A stretch of 6,333 bases of DNA from Actinomycetota bacterium (GTDB lineage: Bacteria > Actinomycetota > Acidimicrobiia > IMCC26256 > PALSA-610). The stretch lies in assembly GCA_030839005.1 (NCBI GenBank), contig JAUZEM010000138.1:1-6333 (forward strand). Direction: 5' to 3'. Each line of letters starts with the position of its first letter. Position 1 is the first letter of the stretch. The notes under the pieces were generated by a model that saw only the letters and a list, made by a program, of their open reading frames with translations, had not been told where the DNA came from and ran no database searches. The position numbers and the translations under genes are program-made. Shown here piece after piece: positions 1 through 6,206 of this stretch.

Positions 1-2
1 GC

Positions 3-8
3 GGGAGG
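3..8 (+). promoter_or_regulatory. Shine-Dalgarno site of the exported-protein gene
   Basis: The sequence GGGAGG ends five bases before the ATG at 14. This is close to ideal spacing and fixes that ATG as the start. The promoter of the gene lies outside the window. Confidence 0.8.
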
Positions 9-13
9 TTCAG

Positions 14-1174
14 ATGCACGGGCTCAAGGGGCTGCGTCGTCATGCCCTGATTTTCGGGACCATCACGTCGTTGATCGCCACTGGTCTCTGGGTTCACCTC
101 GAAGGCGCGGGCGCGACCTCGACCAACCCGGACACGATCCAGTACGCCCAGACCACGGGATCCAGCGGGACGTACATCAGATACATTCCGGGCGATGGCT
201 CGGCGCCGACGAACCAGTCGGTGACGAGCGGCGGCGGATGCGCGACACCCAACCCGAACGGCCCGCCGATCCTCGCCTTCAGCGCGAAATACTACGCGAA
301 TGGCTACAGCGGGAGCTCGGTGCCCGCCACGGTCGGCGCGTACAAGGCGCGGACCGGGGTGTGCCGGATCACGCAGGCGTGGTCGATCGAGGTCAACGAA
401 GCTCTCATCTACGCCCCGGGCTCGAGCCCATTGACGGTTGGGCGCCTCTTCACGCGGGCGCAGCTACAGCTCCAGCGCGAAGACAAGCCGACGACGGTCC
501 CCCCCGTACCGACCACCGGCCAGCTCGTGGAGCGCCTCGGGTCGACAATCGTCGGGACGACCAACTACTCGATATCCGGTGGGGCCGGAGGGACGCCGAT
601 CACCGCCGACACCGGCACCCTGGCGAACGGCTTCGACTCGGTCGAGGTCCGCGTGCTCACACCTTCTACGGGTTCGGTCTCGGTCGTGGGCCCGACGTCG
701 ACGTTCACACTCGCGGGCGAGGTGTGCCCGGGTGAGGCGATCACGACGAGCTCGGGCGACGTCACCGCGACCCTCACCTTCGTCTCCGGATCGTCGTGCA
801 AGTCGTACACGGACTTCAGCGCGAGCTCCGAGGACAAGTCGGTCACGTTCCTGTCGCAGCAGCTCGCGGGCGCGCACCTGACGGCGAACTTCGACTGGGG
901 CTACTTCCCGTACTGCCGTGCGGACGGGGTCTCCGACACGGTGCCCCCTTGCCCGGCGACGCAAGTCGATTTCGGTGACGGGGTATTCCGCACTGAGACG
1001 TACTGCGCGGCGGTCGATCCGAGCGCGCAGACGAGTCCTCCGTACAACCCGCCCCCGTGGTGCGCGACTTCGCGCCACGTCGACTACGTGCTGGACCCGG
1101 GCGGGAGTGGCGCGACGGTCGCCCACATCACCGAGACGTGGGACGGCCTCGGCGACATCATCTGGCGGCACTAG
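14..1174 (+). CDS. exported cysteine-containing protein of unknown function
   Basis: I do not recognise this 386-residue protein. The N-terminus looks like a Sec signal peptide: basic residues at K5, R8 and R9, a hydrophobic stretch at about 11-29, and an AGA site suggesting cleavage after A34. The mature part is rich in Gly, Ser, Thr and Pro with alternating hydrophobic residues, as in extracellular beta-sheet proteins. A Pro/Thr stretch at about 159-168 may separate an N-terminal from a C-terminal domain. The mature chain has eight cysteines (76, 117, 238, 262, 301, 313, 331, 350), an even number suited to disulfide bonds; the last four lie in a Pro-rich segment ending near PPPWC. No catalytic motif, lipobox, sortase signal or C-terminal membrane anchor is visible, so a secreted or loosely wall-associated protein is most likely. 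The start is fixed by a strong ribosome site. The gene converges on the cyclase gene and shares four bases with it at the stop codon. Coding status is secure; function is unknown. Confidence 0.85.
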   Translation: MHGLKGLRRHALIFGTITSLIATGLWVHLEGAGATSTNPDTIQYAQTTGSSGTYIRYIPGDGSAPTNQSVTSGGGCATPNPNGPPILAFSAKYYANGYSGSSVPATVGAYKARTGVCRITQAWSIEVNEALIYAPGSSPLTVGRLFTRAQLQLQREDKPTTVPPVPTTGQLVERLGSTIVGTTNYSISGGAGGTPITADTGTLANGFDSVEVRVLTPSTGSVSVVGPTSTFTLAGEVCPGEAITTSSGDVTATLTFVSGSSCKSYTDFSASSEDKSVTFLSQQLAGAHLTANFDWGYFPYCRADGVSDTVPPCPATQVDFGDGVFRTETYCAAVDPSAQTSPPYNPPPWCATSRHVDYVLDPGGSGATVAHITETWDGLGDIIWRH

Positions 1175-4100
1175 GTCGTCAAGGACCTCGCGTTCCCGGA
1201 GCGGTCGGCACTCGCCAACCGCTCCGGAAGCGCCACAAACCGAACGACGCCCAGCTCGCGCGCCAGTTCCTCGCGTTCGCGCGCGTCCGCCTCGAGCCCC
1301 ATTCGGTCGGCCAGCTCGAGCAGCAACAGCAGGTCGTACTTCGCGCCGTCGTCACGCGCCCGGGCGACTGCTTGCGCGAGTCGCGCCCCGGCGTTCGTTT
1401 CGTCGCCCGACATCGCGGTCAGAGTGACCTCGACCCGGTCGAGGAGGACCGCGAGGGGCGTTTCGCCCAGCTCGCGTTCGAGCTCACGCGCCTCGGCGAG
1501 CGCCCGTGCAGCTCGTTCGGCATCGCCGACGTAGGCGCTGACCTCCACCAGCCGGGCTCGCGCTTCGATCGACCCTATGAGCACGCTCGCGTCATCGAGC
1601 GTTCTCGTCGCGGCCTCCAACATGGCCAACCCCGCGTCGTAGTCGCCCAGGAAGGCGCGCGTACGAGCGAGGTGCAGCGTCGCCAAGGCGGCGGCGATGA
1701 GATATTCGAACGACTCGAGGGTGCGGACTGCAGGAACGAGCAGGGCTTCGGCTTCCTCGAGCCGGCCCTGGTTGACGCGCACTTCGGCGAGATTCGTGTG
1801 CGCGATGGCCGCAATCGCGAGATCGCCGGCTTTCTGGCCGGCCTCGGCGGCGCGCATGAAGTAGTCGGCCGCCTGCTCCCAGTTCGACTCGAAGAACGAA
1901 ACCCCGCCGAGATTGCCGAGCGTGATCGCGACGTACAGCTGATCGCCGAGCTCCTCGTAGAGGCCAAGCACTTCGGCCATGTGTGTGGCCTCCTCGGGCC
2001 GGCCCAATTCGACGAGGCACGAGTCGAGGACGCCCATCGCGACGGCGAGGGCGCGCCGTTCTCCTACCCGCTCGGCATCGACCATGGCTTGGCCGGACAG
2101 CCTCGCGGCTTCGCGCAGGCGGCCCTGCTTGAAGCGGAAGTCGGCCTCGCGCGCCAGGAGCTGCGCACGCACCCGATCGGCAACGATGTCGGAACCTTCC
2201 ACCGCGCCGAGCAGAGAGATGCCGGCGCGGATGTCGCGAATGGCGGCCGTCAGCCGGCCCTGGCATTCGCCGCGGACGTACGAACGGCGCTCGAGCACAC
2301 GGGCATGCTCGATCGGGTCGTGGCGCAATGCCGCCGCGGCCCGTCGGTAGGCGTCGTCCGCCTTGTCGAACACGCCGAGCGTGACGAGGGCCTCGCCGAG
2401 CTCGACGAGCAGCTCCGCGATCTCCTCGCTCGGGACGTCACCCAGCCGCCGCGCCGCGGTGATCGCCCGCTCGAGATGCGTCGCGGCCTCCGCGGGCGCG
2501 TAGGCCGACGCCGCGTGCCGGCCCGCGACCCGCGCGTACGTCCACGTGCGCGCCCAATCCTGAGCGCGGAAGAAGTGCATCGACAGCAGCGCCTCGGTCG
2601 CTTCACCGTCGTTCGTCGACAGCCGGAGGATCGCCTCGCCCGCCTGGCGGTGCAACTCGACGCGCTTGCGAAACGGCAGGCTCTCGTACGCGGCTTCTTG
2701 AAGCAATGCGTGCCGGAACTGGAGGCGTCCCCCGCTCGCAACGAGCAACGCCGCCAGCTGGGCCATGGTCGCGTCGTCGAGCACGTCGTCGCCGAGGAGC
2801 TCGATGAGCAGCTCCCGGTCGAAGACCTGTCCGAGCACGCCGGCGCTGCGAACGACCCGCCGGGCCGCGTGCGACAGCGAATCGATCTCCCGGGTGGCAA
2901 CCGCGTCGAGCGTCTCGGGTAACGCGTCGAAGCCGGTCGTGCGCGCCACGCGAAGAAGCTCCTCGAGGAAAAGCGGATTACCCGCGGCTCGGCGCACGAG
3001 CTGGTCGCGCTCCTGCGGTCGCAGCGGCGCCCCGACGGTGACCGCATCGACGAGCTCCGAGAACGTCGACTCGTCGATCGGTTCGAGCTTCATGTCGGCG
3101 CCGCCGGCGGCGGGGCGGGTCCCCGATGAGTCCGGCCGGCGGGCGACAACGATCATCCACGGGAACCCGCGGACCGCGGCGATGACCCGCTCGAGGATGC
3201 TCGCGCTCGCCCCGTCGAGCCATTGCGCGTCGTCGACGATGACGAGCCGCGAAACCGGTGCGGCACCGAGGACTTGGACGATGAGATCGGCGAGACGCTC
3301 CCGCCGGAAATCGGGCGCGATCGCCGCGCTCTCGGCCGTTGGCGGGAGCTCGACGTCGAGGACCGGACCGAGCAGAGGTGCGAGCGGCAACTGATCAGGC
3401 GCGATCGTCTTGATCGCGTCGATGAGCTGGATGCCGGCCTTCACGGGGTCGCCCGCGTCGACGTGCAGCAACTCGCGCAGTGGTGCACGCCAGGGCATGT
3501 ACGGGATCGCAGTCGCGTACGCCTCACCCTGCAGCTTGAACACCGGCGCGTCACACCGCAGGAGCAGCTCGTGCAACAGTCGACTCTTGCCGCTGCCGCG
3601 GTCGCCTTCGATGACCCGGACCGAGCCGGAGCCGGCGCTGATGACTCGGTAGGCCTTCTCGAGCCTCTCGAGCTCGTCTTCGCGTCCGACGAACGGGAGC
3701 GACGACAGCTCTGCGCCGCGTGCGCCCTGAACCGCGCCGACGGCGTACGCCTGCACGGTGTGCGTCTTGCCCTTGACGTGGAACGGCTCCAGCGCCTCGG
3801 TGGCGAACAACGTCCCTGACCGTTCGAGTACCTCGGCGGTGGCATACAGCCGCCCGGGTGTCGCGGCCGCCATCAAACGCGCCGCGAGGTTGACCGTGTC
3901 GCCCATCACCGTGAACGTCCGCCGGAACTCGGTGCCGATCTCGCCGGCGAACACGTGTCCCCGATTGACGCCGATGCGTACGGGGATCGCGAACTCCCGC
4001 TCGACGATCGCACGCGCCGTTCGCAGCATTCGACCTTCGTCGTCGTCCTGGGCGAGGGGAACTCCGGCGACGAGGATGATCTTGCCGCCGTTCGCGTCGA

Positions 4101-5016
4101 TGTCGGAGGCGAGGAACGTGACTCGCTCCTCATCGACCGCATGTTGCACGCACGTCACGATCTCGTTGAGCGCCTCGGCAGTCGCGTCGCTGCCGAAGGT
4201 CGCCAGGTAGTCGTCGACGCCTTGGAACTTGACGAATCCAATGCTCGCGACGCGGTGTTCGGATTCGCCACCGCCTTCGCGAAGGTGCTCGCGCAGCGCG
4301 ACCGGCACTCCCGCGGCGATCTCAGCAGAGTTCGACTGGCGTATGCCCCGCGCTCCCGGGCCTCCGGACACGACTGCTCGCCAACGGAGCAGCCTGCCGT
4401 CACCCTTCTCGGCACCCACCGCTCCCGCCGGGAGTCTCTCCGCAGTCGAGGCGCTGATCACGATCTCGCCCGCGTCGGCAGTCTGTTCCATCCGCGTCGT
4501 CGACGTCGCCGAGGGTCCCGCGACCAGAAGCTCGTGGTGCGACGCGCCCACGCGGAAGAAGTCGAATGCGCCCGAGTGGAGTCCGACCGACATGCGCAGG
4601 TTCAGGCGCCCGACCGACGTCGGCAAGGTGCGGGCCTCGCGCAAGGCAGCGCGCATCGCCACTGCGGCCTGCGCCGCGAGCACGGCATGATCGTCGGCGT
4701 CGAACGCGAGCAGCAGCGCGTCGCCGCCGAACTTCAACAAGCTGCCGCCCTTCTCGTAGGCGACACCCAACATCCGCGAGAAGACGTGGTTCAGGACCTC
4801 GGTCAGCTCCTCCGCGCCGATTCGACCGCGGCGGGCCAACCGCTCGGACAGGGCCGTGAACCCGGAGATGTCGACGAAGCAGCACGTCGCGTCGAGGCTC
4901 CGCCAGCTCGCGCCGGGCGCGTCGAGGTCCCACTCGGCCGCGAGCCGTGGAAGGTAGGGCAAAAGTGTCGCGTCCAACCAGGTCGAAGTGTACGTGGGCA
5001 CCGGTGACCAGGGCAT
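1171..5016 (-). CDS. ADCY10-like tandem class III cyclase / STAND NTPase / TPR protein
   Basis: This 1281-residue soluble protein probably makes cAMP under control of its NTPase and helical-repeat region. Cyclase domain 1 (about 43-190) has FVDISGFTALSE with metal-binding D49 and the LKFGGDALL motif with K95 and D99. Cyclase domain 2 (about 254-395) has Lys at both metal positions (K263, and K312 at or beside the second) but keeps the catalytic pair N376 and R380 in MGDTVNLAAR, with T369 at the purine-selecting position. The domains therefore look like the C1 and C2 halves of one composite active site. FVGREDELERL (442-452) opens the NTPase; Walker A is G471-S478 (GDRGSGKS), Walker B is LVIVDDAQWLD (591-601) with D595/D596, and GNPLFLEELL (679-688) is the typical STAND/AAA_16 motif. 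From about 800 to 1250 there are Ala/Leu-rich helical repeats typical of TPR. No membrane segment is seen. The ATG at 5016 is the first start after an in-frame stop at 5032-5034; its ribosome site is weak. It follows the GGDEF gene by 97 nt. ATP versus GTP preference is not certain. Confidence 0.92.
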   Translation of the reverse strand: MPWSPVPTYTSTWLDATLLPYLPRLAAEWDLDAPGASWRSLDATCCFVDISGFTALSERLARRGRIGAEELTEVLNHVFSRMLGVAYEKGGSLLKFGGDALLLAFDADDHAVLAAQAAVAMRAALREARTLPTSVGRLNLRMSVGLHSGAFDFFRVGASHHELLVAGPSATSTTRMEQTADAGEIVISASTAERLPAGAVGAEKGDGRLLRWRAVVSGGPGARGIRQSNSAEIAAGVPVALREHLREGGGESEHRVASIGFVKFQGVDDYLATFGSDATAEALNEIVTCVQHAVDEERVTFLASDIDANGGKIILVAGVPLAQDDDEGRMLRTARAIVEREFAIPVRIGVNRGHVFAGEIGTEFRRTFTVMGDTVNLAARLMAAATPGRLYATAEVLERSGTLFATEALEPFHVKGKTHTVQAYAVGAVQGARGAELSSLPFVGREDELERLEKAYRVISAGSGSVRVIEGDRGSGKSRLLHELLLRCDAPVFKLQGEAYATAIPYMPWRAPLRELLHVDAGDPVKAGIQLIDAIKTIAPDQLPLAPLLGPVLDVELPPTAESAAIAPDFRRERLADLIVQVLGAAPVSRLVIVDDAQWLDGASASILERVIAAVRGFPWMIVVARRPDSSGTRPAAGGADMKLEPIDESTFSELVDAVTVGAPLRPQERDQLVRRAAGNPLFLEELLRVARTTGFDALPETLDAVATREIDSLSHAARRVVRSAGVLGQVFDRELLIELLGDDVLDDATMAQLAALLVASGGRLQFRHALLQEAAYESLPFRKRVELHRQAGEAILRLSTNDGEATEALLSMHFFRAQDWARTWTYARVAGRHAASAYAPAEAATHLERAITAARRLGDVPSEEIAELLVELGEALVTLGVFDKADDAYRRAAAALRHDPIEHARVLERRSYVRGECQGRLTAAIRDIRAGISLLGAVEGSDIVADRVRAQLLAREADFRFKQGRLREAARLSGQAMVDAERVGERRALAVAMGVLDSCLVELGRPEEATHMAEVLGLYEELGDQLYVAITLGNLGGVSFFESNWEQAADYFMRAAEAGQKAGDLAIAAIAHTNLAEVRVNQGRLEEAEALLVPAVRTLESFEYLIAAALATLHLARTRAFLGDYDAGLAMLEAATRTLDDASVLIGSIEARARLVEVSAYVGDAERAARALAEARELERELGETPLAVLLDRVEVTLTAMSGDETNAGARLAQAVARARDDGAKYDLLLLLELADRMGLEADAREREELARELGVVRFVALPERLASADRSGNARSLTT
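1196..1227 (+). terminator. strong stem-loop, candidate U-tract-less terminator
   Basis: The arms CCGGAGCGGT (1196-1205) and ACCGCTCCGG (1218-1227) are perfect reverse complements of 10 bp. After one C/A mismatch the stem continues for 3 bp (1207-1209 with 1214-1216) and closes with the tetraloop ACTC. It lies 21 nt after the stop codon of the exported-protein gene, the usual place for a terminator. No T-tract follows on either strand, so if it works it would be a U-less or Rho-assisted type, which has been proposed for actinobacteria. It also lies within codons 1264-1274 of the opposing cyclase gene, so it would be risky as a terminator on that strand. Structure is seen; function is inferred. 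Confidence 0.5.
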
Positions 5017-5113
5017 GGACGACCGGGGCTTCGGTCAACGAAACGACCCGATTTGCACCTTGACCGACGGGTAGTCCGATCGATCTCGGCGTCGCGGGCG
5101 CGAACGTGGGCGC
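5017..5113 (-). promoter_or_regulatory. 97-nt spacer with inverted repeats before the cyclase gene
   Basis: The gap between the GGDEF gene and the cyclase gene holds a perfect 8-bp inverted repeat, TCGGTCAA (5031-5038) and TTGACCGA (5060-5067), with 21 nt between the arms. The arm nearer the start contains CGGTC (5032-5036), which is also complementary to GACCG (5021-5025) across a 6-nt loop. In the minus-strand mRNA the same segment can therefore pair upstream (8 bp) or downstream next to the start codon (5 bp), but not both. I see no convincing -35/-10 promoter pair and no strong Shine-Dalgarno sequence here. The repeat could be a protein operator, an mRNA switch or chance. Confidence 0.4.
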
Positions 5114-6163
5114 TCAGGACCGAGTCGGTCCGGCGCGTCCGCCACGATGGCCTTTGGGTCGTGCGGCGCGGGTGCGCTTGGCGTCGTAGAGCTGCCCGTC
5201 GGCGCGCGAGATGAGGGTGTCGCCGTCGTCGGCGGGTGTGTACTCGGCGACACCGACGCAAAACGACGCGGCGGGAAGGGCTTCGCGGAGCCGCTCGACG
5301 ACCTGCACCACATCCGCTTCCGCGCTCTCGGGCAAAACGAGGGCGAACTCGTCGCCGCCGTAGCGCGCCAGACAGTCGATGCTGCGCAATTCGGGCAGCC
5401 AAGCACGCGCGATGCGGACGAGGAGTTGATCGCCGGCTTGGTGACCGCGTTCGTCGTTGACCCGCTTGAAGTCGTCGAGATCGATGATGGCCACGGAGAG
5501 GGACGCATGCGTCCGTTGCGCACGGGCCATTTCCGCGCGTAGTCGGTCATCGAAATCGCGTCGGTTCGCGAGGCCGGTGAGGGGATCCGTGCGCGCAAGT
5601 CGGCGGATCTCGCTGACGAGGCTGTGCACTGCGGCGGACGTGACCACGATGACGCCGACGACGACGACCCACTGACCGACGCTGTAGCGGCCGGCACCCA
5701 CACGCACAGCCACGCTGTACGACACCGCGACCCAGGCGACGTGAGCGATGGCCGCGCGGAACGAGAAGTAGGTGATCGCGAAGATCGGAACCCAGATGTA
5801 GAACATCGGAGAGACGGCCGCGAGCGAGCTGCCCTCCCCGAGCATGATCGCGAGCGCAACGATGAGTGTCCCGGCCGCGGTGAGGACGTGAAACAACACC
5901 ATCGAGACGGGTCGCGGCGTGAAGAGCAAGAACAGCGCGATGGGATACGCCGATACCGACAGTGCTGCCGTCGGAACCGTGTTCGGAATCGGCGCGTGCG
6001 GCAGGAGCAGTGCGGCCAACGCGAGCGTCGCCCCCGAAGCGAAGAAGATCCCCAGCCACCGGGCCATTGCGGCGCCCTCGGGTCTCGTCGGGCGGTCCCG
6101 GCGATATAGCCCGGACCAGTTGGGTGGACCGGTTGGGCAGACCGGTCTCGATTGTTCGGGCAT
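5114..6163 (-). CDS. six-helix membrane GGDEF diguanylate cyclase
   Basis: The 349-residue product should condense two GTP to c-di-GMP on the cytoplasmic face of the membrane. A basic N-terminal tail of about 33 residues precedes six predicted membrane helices (about 35-54, 63-82, 87-107, 114-134, 136-156, 164-183). An even number of helices with Arg-rich inner ends puts the C-terminal enzyme inside the cell. The GGDEF domain runs from about 190 to 332: DPLTGLANRRDFD at 193-205, IIDLDDFKRVND at 226-237 with metal ligand D228 and substrate contacts N236 and D237, and YGGDEF at 268-273. R260-x-x-D263 lies five residues before GGDEF, the standard inhibitory I-site, so product inhibition is expected. 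No EAL or HD-GYP domain is attached, and I cannot assign the membrane part to a named MASE-type family. I chose the ATG at 6163 because GGGAG lies six nt upstream. Alternatives are 6271 (no ribosome site) and 6067 (just before helix 1, weaker GAGGG). The cyclase gene follows on the same strand. Confidence 0.9.
   Translation of the reverse strand: MPEQSRPVCPTGPPNWSGLYRRDRPTRPEGAAMARWLGIFFASGATLALAALLLPHAPIPNTVPTAALSVSAYPIALFLLFTPRPVSMVLFHVLTAAGTLIVALAIMLGEGSSLAAVSPMFYIWVPIFAITYFSFRAAIAHVAWVAVSYSVAVRVGAGRYSVGQWVVVVGVIVVTSAAVHSLVSEIRRLARTDPLTGLANRRDFDDRLRAEMARAQRTHASLSVAIIDLDDFKRVNDERGHQAGDQLLVRIARAWLPELRSIDCLARYGGDEFALVLPESAEADVVQVVERLREALPAASFCVGVAEYTPADDGDTLISRADGQLYDAKRTRAARPKGHRGGRAGPTRS
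5117..5131 (-). other. hairpin ending at the GGDEF stop codon
   Basis: GGACCG and CGGTCC form a perfect 6-bp hairpin with a 3-nt loop, made from the final five codons (Gly-Pro-Thr-Arg-Ser) of the GGDEF gene and directly abutting its TGA. No U-tract follows, so it is not a classical terminator. It could slow transcript decay or partly reduce read-through into the cyclase gene. It may also be a chance product of GC-rich coding DNA. Confidence 0.3.
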
Positions 6164-6206
6164 CGGGTTCTCCCACACGACCAACGCTTCGCGTCGGCCG
6201 AACCCG
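6164..6206 (-). promoter_or_regulatory. predicted leader hairpin overlapping the GGDEF ribosome site
   Basis: In the minus-strand mRNA the arms CGGGUUC (6206-6200) and GAACCCG (6170-6164) pair perfectly over 7 bp. The second arm directly abuts the AUG at 6163 and takes in the last G of the Shine-Dalgarno core. Nested directly inside, GGCCGACGC (6199-6191) pairs with GCGUUGGUC (6187-6179) over 9 bp including two G-U pairs, around a GAA loop. The only unpaired part is an 8-nt bulge (6178-6171) carrying most of the Shine-Dalgarno sequence. This arrangement could limit ribosome access. It would be coding sequence if the true start were 6271. Confidence 0.4.
6169..6174 (-). promoter_or_regulatory. 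Shine-Dalgarno site of the GGDEF gene
   Basis: On the minus strand GGGAGA lies just upstream of the ATG at 6163, with six nt between the GGGAG core and the ATG. It is the best ribosome site among the three possible in-frame ATG codons and decides the start. Confidence 0.65.

Noticed and set aside
464..1171. Minus-strand open frames opposite the exported-protein gene, including 565-846
   Set aside because: They lie opposite a gene with signal peptide and ribosome site. The protein-like look of the 93-codon frame at 565-846 comes from the mirrored codon bias.
1057..2922. Long plus-strand open frame of 621 codons opposite the cyclase gene
   Set aside because: Its translation is Arg-, Glu- and Gln-rich with no recognisable domain, and it is fully antisense to the well-supported TPR and NTPase code. 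It is a GC-rich shadow frame.
3955..5007. Plus-strand open frame of 350 codons opposite the cyclase domains
   Set aside because: It is antisense to strongly conserved cyclase motifs, its composition is Arg-rich, and no domain is recognisable.
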